Source of the DNA: Natrinema versiforme
GTDB lineage: Archaea; Halobacteriota; Halobacteria; Halobacteriales; Natrialbaceae
Length of the DNA: 64,000 nt
Reading direction: 5' to 3'
Assembly: GCF_005576615.1 (NCBI RefSeq)
Contig: NZ_CP040330.1
Coordinates: forward strand, 248,001-312,000
A program made the position numbers and the translations under genes. Positions 16,309 to 24,816 of the stretch are shown here, in pieces. Every line of letters begins with the position of its first letter. Position 1 is the first letter of the stretch. Below the pieces are notes generated by a model. That model saw nothing but the letters and a program-made list of their open reading frames with translations, was not told where the DNA came from and did not search any database.

Positions 16309-16685
16309 CTAGCTATCGAAAACCGTCTCGTTCAGCTCCAAATGTAGTTAACGGATCGTACATGTCTTGTCAGTCAGACCACTCGAGCATCATACAATAA
16401 AGCTAATGGCCACGTGTAGGACCGGGTTTCCGAGTGAGATGGCCGATAGTAACGATTTTTGACTGGCAACAGGATCGCGAGATATTTCACACTATTTTGA
16501 TGGAATATATCGACAATGTATGTCGGTTATAAGATAATTGGGCCCGAATTCGATTCGGCTCAGTGACTGGCGGTCGCGACCCCGCCGGCGACGGACGATC
16601 GCCGTCTCGTCCGGAGTCGGCCGAAAACTCGATCTGCATTCACCGATCCGCTTCGGACGCCAACCAGCGCGATCCGCGATTCGAC
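16309..16685. other. Intergenic, AT-rich upstream region of the tubulin-like operon
   Basis: This stretch of 377 bases has no convincing gene. It is markedly more AT-rich than its surroundings between about 16370 and 16540, and probably holds the promoter of the eight-gene minus-strand operon. A weak TATA-like GCTTTATTG (minus strand, about 16395-16403) lies about 90 bases upstream of the first start codon. The end near 16686 belongs to the terminator side of the next minus-strand gene. A 176-codon open frame covering part of it is a shadow with basic, low-quality sequence. Confidence 0.5.
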
Positions 16686-18704
16686 CTACCCCCGGAGCCG
16701 GCGGAGCATGACGCTGTACTCGTTTCGCTCGTAGAGCGCCTCGACGTGTCCGAGCACCTCGTCGGCCGCCGCACAGAGGCCGACCGCCCGCATCGGACTC
16801 TCGCCGTCGACGCGCTGGGCCTCGGCTCGGAGGTCGTCGGCCAGCGAGAGGAAGTGACGCGGAATGGTGTGGTTGTGATCGGCCCGTACGTCGATGTACT
16901 CGCGCTCGATCTCGTCGATCCGCTTCTCGAGATCCTCGATCAACCGCCCGGTATCTGCCCCGGTGTCTCCCCCGAGCGACCGCGACAGCCGCGGCAGCAG
17001 CGTCCGATCGTAGAACGTACACTCCTGATAGATCGCGTACAGCTGCACGTCGGTCACCCCGTCCCGCTCGAGCATCGCCTCGAGTTCCCGGACCCGGTCG
17101 GCGAGATGCCGGTAGACGTCGCCGTCCGCCCGCTGAAGTTCGTCATCGAGAGCGTCGAGCCGCCGTCGAACGTCGCGCTCGCCGATGTCCGCGATCGACG
17201 CTTGCAGGTCCGCGTACCCGTCGAGCGAGTCGACCGTCGACCGCAGGACCGGCGCGGTGTCGTCCGACGCCGGCTCGCCCAGCGTCTCGAGCAACTCCCG
17301 GGACTGTGGCGACTGCGGTCTGATCGAGCGCTCGAGATCGGCGGCAATCGATTCGACCGACATCTCGGTCGGTCCCGTCGCGTTCGGGTCCTCGAGCGCG
17401 ATGGCCCCGCTCTCGAGGGCGTCCGCAAGTTCCGCGGTTCGGTCGGCGATATCGTCCGCCCGGAACGCGAGCGCGTCGCTTCGGTCGGCTTCGCGACAGA
17501 CGGTCTCGGCCGCGGTCCGTATCCGCTCGTACTCTCTTCTGGACCGTTCCAGGTCGGCTTCGGTTTCCGAAAGTTCGGCCTCGGTCGCCGAGAGTTCGGC
17601 TTCGACCGACGCCGTTTCGCTGCCTTCGAGGACGCGATCGAACACCGGCTCGAGACCGGCGGCGATCGGCCCCTCACGCACGGACAGCGTTCGTTTCGCC
17701 GACTGGAGCTGTGCGTCGACCGTCGGGTCGTCGATGCTTTCGACGGCGTCGGCGATAGCCCCTGCGTGCTCGAGTCGGTCGACCGCATCCTCGAGAGCGT
17801 CCTCGAGTTGCTCCTCGTCCGGGTCGGGGTCCGAGAGAACCCGACACAGATCGTCGGCGATCGGATCGGTCGGTCGCGTCCGCGAGGTGACGGCATCGGC
17901 GACCGTCGTCACCGGATGGTCCGCCGTCTCTGTCGGCTCGTCGCGGTCGTCTCGAGGGGCCACCGGCTCGTCGTCGCGCGGCTGTTCGGTGACCGGTGAC
18001 GGTTCCGTCCCCTGTTCTCGTGATGGGTCTTCCTGGGCCGCTGGTGATCGAGAGTGACTTCGATTCGTCTGCGGTCCGGCGTTTCGTTCTCGATTCGAAC
18101 TGGGGTTTTTGAGTCGCCGAATGCGTTGCCGGATCTCGGAGACGAGTTCGTCGACAGTGTCGCTCGTATTCGAGTGTATCGTGGTCGAGTTCCCGCCCGA
18201 TGTCTGAATCTCGAGTTCGGTGTGGCCCTTGGTTTGCTTCGACTGAACACCGGTCAGTTGATCATAGTAGATCTCTTTGTCGGAACCGCCGTCTGTCCCC
18301 GATCGGGACTCCATATCGTATTGCGCTTTTCCATGCAGACTGATCGACGTATCAGTCAGGACGATAGAGGTGTTATAATACGTATCAGACGGTTTTACCA
18401 ACATCGGTGAACTGCCTGAACCGGACAACAGATTATAGATCTCGCCGCTATCGACTGCGATACCTTGCTTTGCCTTCCGTTCCGATTCGCTGACGAAGCC
18501 CTCGATAAACGGCTGGTAATTATTGTTGACTTCCCTGACGCCCCAGTACCAAATGCCGACTCCCCCAATCAAACCGAGACCGGCGAACAGTACCACGCTG
18601 TCTCCCATTACTCCGATGACAGTAAACGCGATTGTCACACCAATGGTCACGAGCCACGGTGACCACCCTATCTTCCATCGGAGTCCGTTAACCTCCCCTG
18701 CCAT
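16686..18704 (-). CDS. Membrane protein with PH-like domain and long coiled coil
   Basis: The protein has 672 residues from the ATG at 18704; an in-frame TTG at 18728 would add eight residues. Two membrane helices (about residues 16-32 and 36-56) are followed by a beta-rich domain of about 110 residues (Ser-rich, with SIVLTDTSISLHGK and YDQLTGVQSKQTKGHTELEI) that fits a bacterial-type PH fold. Next come a disordered Arg/Ser/Asp linker and about 400 residues of acidic coiled coil with heptad-like repeats (SATEAELSETEADLERSRRE). PH-like domains often bind membranes or partner proteins. The gene lies between tubulin-like copies 2 and 3 on the same strand, but has its own upstream region with a TATA-bearing palindrome. 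It is probably a membrane-linked partner of the system; the function is inferred. Confidence 0.8.
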   Translation of the reverse strand: MAGEVNGLRWKIGWSPWLVTIGVTIAFTVIGVMGDSVVLFAGLGLIGGVGIWYWGVREVNNNYQPFIEGFVSESERKAKQGIAVDSGEIYNLLSGSGSSPMLVKPSDTYYNTSIVLTDTSISLHGKAQYDMESRSGTDGGSDKEIYYDQLTGVQSKQTKGHTELEIQTSGGNSTTIHSNTSDTVDELVSEIRQRIRRLKNPSSNRERNAGPQTNRSHSRSPAAQEDPSREQGTEPSPVTEQPRDDEPVAPRDDRDEPTETADHPVTTVADAVTSRTRPTDPIADDLCRVLSDPDPDEEQLEDALEDAVDRLEHAGAIADAVESIDDPTVDAQLQSAKRTLSVREGPIAAGLEPVFDRVLEGSETASVEAELSATEAELSETEADLERSRREYERIRTAAETVCREADRSDALAFRADDIADRTAELADALESGAIALEDPNATGPTEMSVESIAADLERSIRPQSPQSRELLETLGEPASDDTAPVLRSTVDSLDGYADLQASIADIGERDVRRRLDALDDELQRADGDVYRHLADRVRELEAMLERDGVTDVQLYAIYQECTFYDRTLLPRLSRSLGGDTGADTGRLIEDLEKRIDEIEREYIDVRADHNHTIPRHFLSLADDLRAEAQRVDGESPMRAVGLCAAADEVLGHVEALYERNEYSVMLRRLRG

Positions 18705-18748
18705 TATATAGCGAACGAATGTACTCAAGTCCTGATTAAGCTTCTGCC

Positions 18749-18760
18749 CTGATATATCAG
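18749..18760. promoter_or_regulatory. Perfect 12-bp palindrome containing a TATA element
   Basis: CTGATATATCAG is a perfect palindrome whose centre is a good archaeal TATA box. It lies 45 bases upstream of the ATG at 18704, so transcription would start near 18728, exactly at the in-frame TTG. A repressor bound here would block TBP. Promoter function is inferred from position only. Confidence 0.45.
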
Positions 18761-18907
18761 TTCAAGATTGATTTCTATCGAAGAAAGTCGTTTCTGAAAA
18801 CGTGGCGGACGGAGAGTGCTATGAACCGAGTCCGAACGGTCCATATCGGTCCCGTGTGGCGGCTGCGGTCGAATCTCTGGCTGGGGGTATTGATCTCTGT
18901 CGCTGCC

Positions 18908-20503
18908 TCAAGCCATGTTCTCCCGTCCGAGCGAGGAAAACAATGCCTCGACCGCGTCCCACTCCTCGCGGACGTTCTCGGCCTGTTCGCTATTGCCCTC
19001 CTGTTTCAGCCGCTGGGCCTGATCGTACATGTCCGAAAGCGACGGCATCTCCGGGTTCCACAGCGTCCCCCAGAGGTAGACGTCGTCGAGGTCGGGCGTG
19101 ACGAGCTGTTTGACGTGGACGTCGACGGTTTCGATCCCCGAGACGTCGCCCGCGTCGAGGAACTCCTCGCCGGAGATGATCTCGGTCAGCGTGCCGTCGG
19201 CGACGAACTCCGAGACGTCGTCCATCTTCTCCGGAGGGCCGTACGCCAGGAACGTCCCACCCCACGCGGTCGTCGGATCGAACTCGGCCAGCTTGTTCTG
19301 GAACAGCGCGTTCCGGACGAGGATCTCGAGTTTCGATCGATCGATGGCGTTCGCCCGCGACCGCCCGAGCACCGGCGCGAGGATCACGGCCGGCGTGAAC
19401 GACACGTCGGGGTTCAGCTGGTACTTGTCTTCGACCGGCCGGAAGCTGTCGGCCGGATCGAACACGTCGCCCATGATCGACATCGTCGCGTCCCGATCGA
19501 GGAACTGCGGCACCGACGACATGGTAAACGCCTCGAGAAACGCCACGAGCGGCCGGTTGATCTCCGTGTACTGCGGCGGGTTGTACTCCTCGAGGCGGTC
19601 GATCCGCGGGCGGATGTCCGCCTGGACGTTCTCGAGGCGGTTGTTGTCGAAGGGGATGATCGCGTCGACCGCTCGCGAGGTGCGCGCGAGTCCGACGACC
19701 CCGTTTACCTTCGCGCGGCCGCCGTACTCCGAGTACTCGGTCCCCTCCGACGGGATAACGACGCTGCTGAACAGCGGCTTCGGGACGATCGTCTCGTCCG
19801 CGAGGACCTCCGTTCTGAGCTTCTCGGCGAGCACCGGCGTCGCGCCGCAGCCGGTGCCTTTCGTCACGCTGTGGACGAACATCACCGCTTGGGAATCTTT
19901 GATGTGATCGGTCCGCATGTCCCACCGCTCCCGGAACGGGTCGGCGTCCCCCTCAAAATCGGCCTCCATGAGCTGTCTGCCGATGTCCCATCGGTAGCCG
20001 GCCCCCGCGTAATCGTGTCGACCCGAGCCGATGATACAGTTCGGCAGCAGATCGTTGCGGCTGTAGTCGTTTTCCTCCTGTGCGTAGTAGGTCTGCTCGA
20101 GTTCGCTGACGTTCGTGTTCAGCGCCCCGTAGCCGGCGAGGCCGCCCTCCCAGATCCGCGCGCGGCGCTCGTTGTTCTCCGACAGCGTCTCGCGGCGCAA
20201 CAGGACCGCGTCGAGGAGGTTGTTCCCCGCGCCGCCGACGCCGATGAGGAACCACTTCTTGCCGTACGAGCTATCGAGCAACTCCTCGCTCGGCGTCTCG
20301 GGCGGCGTCCCCGGTTCGGGTCCGGGCCCGGGGTCGGTTGACTCCGACTCGGACTCCGCGGCGAAGACCTCCTCGCGCAACTCCGGATACACCTGTTCGA
20401 CGGAGGCCGGTTCGTCGCCGTGTGCGGCTCGGATGTGTTCGACGAGGGTCGCCCGCTCCCACTCACCCTCCCGCGCCATACAGATTTTACAGAGATTCGT
20501 CAT
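18908..20503 (-). CDS. Divergent tubulin/FtsZ-superfamily protein with N-terminal C2H2 zinc finger (copy 3, 531 aa)
   Basis: The N-terminus carries a zinc-finger pattern with C5, C8, H23 and H28 (CKICMA ... EHIRAAH), then an acidic/Pro linker to residue 80. The tubulin core follows: FtsZ-type T1 LIGVGGAGNNLLDAV (86-100), T3-like ALNTNVSEL (127-135), T4 SVTKGTGCGATPVLAEKL (212-229), where the first glycine pair of GGGTG is altered to KGTG, and T5-like IPFDNNRLEN (283-292). A possible T7 stretch is VFDPADSFRP (347-356). It is the most FtsZ-like of the three at T1 but has lost part of the T4 phosphate loop. It is monocistronic or leads its own unit; a TATA-like CTTTAGATA lies about 35 bases upstream. 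Function is unknown; a cytoskeletal regulator or scaffold is plausible. Confidence 0.88.
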   Translation of the reverse strand: MTNLCKICMAREGEWERATLVEHIRAAHGDEPASVEQVYPELREEVFAAESESESTDPGPGPEPGTPPETPSEELLDSSYGKKWFLIGVGGAGNNLLDAVLLRRETLSENNERRARIWEGGLAGYGALNTNVSELEQTYYAQEENDYSRNDLLPNCIIGSGRHDYAGAGYRWDIGRQLMEADFEGDADPFRERWDMRTDHIKDSQAVMFVHSVTKGTGCGATPVLAEKLRTEVLADETIVPKPLFSSVVIPSEGTEYSEYGGRAKVNGVVGLARTSRAVDAIIPFDNNRLENVQADIRPRIDRLEEYNPPQYTEINRPLVAFLEAFTMSSVPQFLDRDATMSIMGDVFDPADSFRPVEDKYQLNPDVSFTPAVILAPVLGRSRANAIDRSKLEILVRNALFQNKLAEFDPTTAWGGTFLAYGPPEKMDDVSEFVADGTLTEIISGEEFLDAGDVSGIETVDVHVKQLVTPDLDDVYLWGTLWNPEMPSLSDMYDQAQRLKQEGNSEQAENVREEWDAVEALFSSLGRENMA

Positions 20504-20744
20504 TCTCGATACTACCCTACCCGTACGTCGGAACTATCTAAAGGATTACGTGTGATCCGTCGGTGTTCGCGCATCGTACTCCTCCGTACACAGTGTTCGC
20601 GATTTACTGGGCTGTTATGTAGTAAAATTATTGATATTTGTCCGATAACGAAACCATTCGCTCGCTCACCGCCGTCGGCGCGCGGGTAACGCCGTCTCTC
20701 GCAGCGGTCGTCTTCCGCCGCCGACGCGTTTCGCAGTGATCGAC

Positions 20745-22295
20745 TCAGCCACCGTGGCGTTCCGCGAAGCGCTCCCGCAGCGTCTCGAGCCCGCCGATCG
20801 GCGTCGTTCGATCGGTGAACTCGATCTCGAGAAAGCCCGGTGGGGCCCCCTCTTGCAGGTCGACCGCGGCGACGATGTCCGTCTGTCGCCGGCAGAACGC
20901 GGCCAGTTCCTCGAGGACGGCCGGTTGTGCGACGCCCGTCGGGAGTCCGTCGGTTTGACACTGGACGGTGTCGCCGCCGGTCTCGCCGTCGAGTTCCCGG
21001 AGGACGAACAGGATCTCGTCGGCGACCGAGTCGGCCGTGACGCGGTTTCTGCTCCCCGCCGAGGCCGTCGACCCACCGGTCGGCGTCCGTTCGCGCGCCG
21101 ACGACCCGTCGCCGCCTCTCGCCGTCTCGCTCGTGACTCCCGTCGTGTCGCCCTCGCCGCCGAGCGCGTTCCGTTCGGAAATGACGATCGCATTCCCCTC
21201 GACCGACGCGTCCACGTCGTACTGCCGTTCGATGATCGGCGCGAGATCGGTCACCAGCGTCGTCGAGATGTCGGTCGGCAACTCGACCGTGCCGCTCCCG
21301 TGCTCAATCGTGCCGACCAGGCCGCCGAGGAGATCGACGGTGACGAGCAACTCGTCGGCGGCCTCGCGGGCGTCTCGGAGTTCCCGCTGTGCGTCGTCGA
21401 ACGAGCACCGGTGCAGCGACCGGGTCGCGTCCGATACGTCGCGTTCGATTTCGGCGACTCCCTCTACCTCGTCGTGTCGCCCCGCCAGTACGAAGTCGTC
21501 GACACGATCGGCCAGCGATCCCTCGAGTCGGTCGACCAGTTCGCGGACATCCCCCAGCGTCGCCTCGATTTCGTCCTGCAGGTTGACGATCTCCCCCTCG
21601 CGGCGACGGACGTATCGGTGGACCTCTTCGCGGTGTTCGTCGACCGCCGCGGCGGCCGCGGCCGCCTCTCGGAGCGTCCCGTTCTCGAGCCGGTCGCGGA
21701 CGGCCGCTTCTGCCGATTCGACGTGGACCGTCTCCCCCGACGGCGGCACCGCGAGTTCGCGGTACCGGCTCGGCAGATTCACGATCTCGTAGCGCTCGCC
21801 GTCCGGCGCGGTGAGTCCCACGTCGAGTCGGCCGTCGGCAAGGGCGTCCTCGAGCCCGCGACGGAGGTCCCGCTCGGCGCGATCGAGCGCCGCCCGATCC
21901 GGATCGCGATCGTCGGCCGCGACCTCGCGAACGCGGTCGACCGCGTCGGGAACGATCGGCTCGAGTCGCTCGAGGGTCGACTCCCCGATCCGATCCGCAA
22001 CCGTCTCGCGGCTGCGCTCGGTCTCGACGTCGCTCCCGGCCGGTTCGTCGCTCGAGCGATCGTCGGGACTGCCAGACCCGTCGGTCGCCGTCCCGGACCG
22101 AATCCGGACGACGACCGCGGCACCGACGACCGCGAGCACCGCCGCGACGAGTGCGAGCGCGGTCGGATCGTCCGCCAGCGACAGCACCGCGCCGGATCGC
22201 CCCGTCCACTCCGTCGCGCCGATCCACGTTTCGATGGCCCCACCCCCCGACCGCACCGCGGCCGCCGCCTCTCCCACCCGAAACTCGGTCTGCAT
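20745..22295 (-). CDS. Membrane-anchored acidic coiled-coil protein (516 aa)
   Basis: One membrane helix lies at about residues 44-63 (TALALVAAVLAVVGAAVVVR) after a short extracytoplasmic N-terminus. An acidic linker, a long helical region with coiled-coil character (about 95-320), a small beta segment, a disordered Ser/Thr/Gly linker (380-415), and a compact C-terminal domain of about 95 residues (starting ADEILFVLRELDGE) follow. The design (N-terminal anchor, cytoplasmic coiled coil, terminal adaptor domain) is like that of the 696-residue protein in the tubulin-like operon. It lies upstream of tubulin-like copy 3 on the same strand with a 241-base gap. The family is not recognised; membership of the same system is inferred from position and design. 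Confidence 0.8.
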   Translation of the reverse strand: MQTEFRVGEAAAAVRSGGGAIETWIGATEWTGRSGAVLSLADDPTALALVAAVLAVVGAAVVVRIRSGTATDGSGSPDDRSSDEPAGSDVETERSRETVADRIGESTLERLEPIVPDAVDRVREVAADDRDPDRAALDRAERDLRRGLEDALADGRLDVGLTAPDGERYEIVNLPSRYRELAVPPSGETVHVESAEAAVRDRLENGTLREAAAAAAAVDEHREEVHRYVRRREGEIVNLQDEIEATLGDVRELVDRLEGSLADRVDDFVLAGRHDEVEGVAEIERDVSDATRSLHRCSFDDAQRELRDAREAADELLVTVDLLGGLVGTIEHGSGTVELPTDISTTLVTDLAPIIERQYDVDASVEGNAIVISERNALGGEGDTTGVTSETARGGDGSSARERTPTGGSTASAGSRNRVTADSVADEILFVLRELDGETGGDTVQCQTDGLPTGVAQPAVLEELAAFCRRQTDIVAAVDLQEGAPPGFLEIEFTDRTTPIGGLETLRERFAERHGG

Positions 22296-22387
22296 GTCGG
22301 GAGTGTCGAGGGTAGAACCGCAAAGAAGTATCGGCTATCGAACGACTATCGAACAGTTACAGCCATCGTCGGATCGTCCTTCAGGGA

Positions 22388-24766
22388 TTACCGAACGCGA
22401 ACGGTCCGCGTGTCCGTAATCGGGACCAGCGGCTCCTCGGGGAAGGCGACGCTGACGGTAAACTCAAGTTCGTCTGCGTCGGCACCGAAGACGCCGATCG
22501 GGAGGGTTTCTTCGTCGCGCAGATAGGTGTTCGTGCTCGTCATCTCTACGCTATTGACGGTCACGCGGATGCCCGCTCGAGCGGGTTCGCCGACGTTTCG
22601 GACCGTGACCTCGCAGACTTCGTTCTCGCCCGTCGCGACGGTCTCGGGGAACTGGCCCCACTCGATATCGATCGCGGGCAGGGACTGTGCGCCCTCGTAG
22701 ACGCCGTCGGCGACGCCCTCCGAGAGGCCGGCGTCGACGAGGCCCTCGACGCCCGCGTCGACCACGTCGCCGGGCGTCGAGAGCCCCTCTTTCGCGAGTT
22801 TGCTCGCCCGACCCGAGCCGACGCCGTCGATGGCGGTCAGCCCGACCGCGTCCTCGGCGACGCCGTTCTCGATGCGGGCCTCGACCCGCCGCGCGAGGTT
22901 CGCGGCGTGGGGGCCGACGAACCGATCGAGGAAGGCTCCGAGCGCCGAGAGGAGCCGCGTGGCGTTCTGGCGGATGACCCACGCGTCGCTGCGGAGTTCG
23001 GAGGGGGTCGTCCCGCTGGCCGCGCTGCGGAGGATCGCCAGCACCTTCCGCTCGCCAGCCTCGAGGTCGTCGGTATCCTCGCCGACCAGGACCGCGCTGA
23101 TCGCGTCGCGTTCGTCCTGTCGCGACGAGACGGAGTCGAACTCCGCGGCGGTCGCGACCGCCTCGAGGATGGCGCCGGTCGTCAGTTCGTCGCCATTGGC
23201 GCTTCCGCCGTCTTCGCCGCCAACGCGGTCACACAGGGCCGCGAATCGGGCCGCGGTGTCGAGCCTGAGATAGTACTTCGAAGTGAGGACGCCACGCGGC
23301 GTCGCCTCGATCGAGAGGTCCTCGCCAGTCTCGACGAAGCCGCGGTCGACCAGCCCCTCGAGACAGTCCCGGACCCGCTGGCGGAGGTTCGGAAAGTCGT
23401 AGTCGTCGGGTTTGGACTGGCCGCGGACGTAGTAGAAGGTCGTCTCGAGCCAGTCCATCACGTCCTCGAGATCGGTGATCGTCCCCATCGCGATCTCGGC
23501 GTTGAGGTGGGTTTCGAGGCTCTCGGCCAGTCGGGACTCGATCTCCTTGCCGTCCCGGAGCAGCCGGCGGTACTTGTCGGCTTCCGCCGAGTTGGAGATG
23601 ACCCAGCCGTAGCCGACGTCGTCGTAGCCCGGGCGGCCGGCGCGGCCGAGCATCTGGAGCACGTCGAGGGGACTCATATCGACTTCGCCCTCGAGGGGGT
23701 CGTGGTGTTTCGTATCCCGAATCACGACACAGCGGGCGGGCAGGTTGACGCCCCACGCCAGCGTCGAGGTCGAGAAGAGGAGTTCGATATGGCCCTCCTT
23801 GAACCACTCCTCGACGAGGTCGCGGTCGTTCTTCGAGAGCCCGGCGTGGTGGAATGCGACGCCGTCGAGCACCGATTTCCGGAGCGTGCCGTCCTCGATC
23901 TTGTCTTTCGACTCGGTGTGGAAGTCGTAGTCGCCGCGGGCGCCGATGGGAATGTCACGTTCCGCGATCTCGTCGCGGGCCTTCTTGGCCGCCTGAACGG
24001 TGTCCTGTCGGGAGGAGACGAAGACGAGCGACTGGCCGTCCTCGCGGAGGTGGGGCTCGGCCAGGTCCAGCGCCCGGTAGAGCCGCCGGTACTTGTCCGC
24101 AAAGGAGTTGTCGCCGTGCGTATAGGTCTTGACGCCCGCGTTGAGTTCCACGGGTCGGTACTCCTCGCCGAACTCGAAGGTCGTCTCCTCGGGGGCGTCG
24201 AGCCACGCCGCCACGTCCTCGATGTTCGGCATCGTCGCCGAGAGCGCGACGACCCGGGGGTCACAGAGCCGGCGCAGGCGAGAGATCGTCACCTCGAGCA
24301 CCGAGCCCCGGCGGTCGGCGTCGAGCAGGTGGACCTCGTCGATGACACAGACGTCGATGTCGGTGACGAAGTCGTACCGTCGCGAATCGTGTTTACGGGT
24401 CGCCGAGTCGAGTTTCTCGGGGGTCATCACGAGGATGTCCGCCCGGCGCGCCCGGCGCGGGTTCAGATCGCGCTCGCCGGTGACGACGTAGACCGAGTAA
24501 TCCAACGCCTCGAACCGGTCCCAGTCGTCTTCCTTCTCGTTCGTCAGCGCTCGCATCGGGGCGATAAAGAGCGCGGTGCCCCCTTCGGCGAGCGACTTAC
24601 AGATCGCGAGTTCCGCGAGTGCCGTCTTCCCCGAGGCGGTGGGCGCGCTCGCGACCACGTTGTCCTCGGACTCGAGTAATGCGGGCAGTGCCTCGCGTTG
24701 CATCCGGTTGAACTCCTCGAAGGCAAAAGCGTCCGCGAATTCGGGGAGAACCTCGGCGACCTCCAT
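22388..24766 (-). CDS. Ski2-family (Hel308/Brr2-type) DExH helicase
   Basis: The protein has 792 residues from the ATG at 24766 (a GTG lies one codon earlier). The helicase motifs are complete: Walker A SAPTASGKTA (about residues 39-48), the DEVH box VIDEVHLLD, motif III ALSATMPN, and motif VI QMLGRAGRPG. A winged-helix/ratchet section follows, then a helix-hairpin-helix stretch (LTAIDGVGSGRASKLAKEG), and a C-terminal Ig/C2-like beta domain of about 90 residues (VTVRNVGEPARAGIRVTV) as in the Sec63 unit of Brr2. Hel308-type enzymes unwind forked DNA 3'-5' during replication restart. The Brr2-like tail makes this a Hel308-related paralogue rather than a certain Hel308. It is transcribed alone and is an ordinary haloarchaeal gene. 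Confidence 0.9.
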   Translation of the reverse strand: MEVAEVLPEFADAFAFEEFNRMQREALPALLESEDNVVASAPTASGKTALAELAICKSLAEGGTALFIAPMRALTNEKEDDWDRFEALDYSVYVVTGERDLNPRRARRADILVMTPEKLDSATRKHDSRRYDFVTDIDVCVIDEVHLLDADRRGSVLEVTISRLRRLCDPRVVALSATMPNIEDVAAWLDAPEETTFEFGEEYRPVELNAGVKTYTHGDNSFADKYRRLYRALDLAEPHLREDGQSLVFVSSRQDTVQAAKKARDEIAERDIPIGARGDYDFHTESKDKIEDGTLRKSVLDGVAFHHAGLSKNDRDLVEEWFKEGHIELLFSTSTLAWGVNLPARCVVIRDTKHHDPLEGEVDMSPLDVLQMLGRAGRPGYDDVGYGWVISNSAEADKYRRLLRDGKEIESRLAESLETHLNAEIAMGTITDLEDVMDWLETTFYYVRGQSKPDDYDFPNLRQRVRDCLEGLVDRGFVETGEDLSIEATPRGVLTSKYYLRLDTAARFAALCDRVGGEDGGSANGDELTTGAILEAVATAAEFDSVSSRQDERDAISAVLVGEDTDDLEAGERKVLAILRSAASGTTPSELRSDAWVIRQNATRLLSALGAFLDRFVGPHAANLARRVEARIENGVAEDAVGLTAIDGVGSGRASKLAKEGLSTPGDVVDAGVEGLVDAGLSEGVADGVYEGAQSLPAIDIEWGQFPETVATGENEVCEVTVRNVGEPARAGIRVTVNSVEMTSTNTYLRDEETLPIGVFGADADELEFTVSVAFPEEPLVPITDTRTVRVR

Positions 24767-24816
24767 CACACGGAAACGGGGGGTGCCGGGTCAAAGGCGT
24801 TTCCTTCGAGTCGCCG

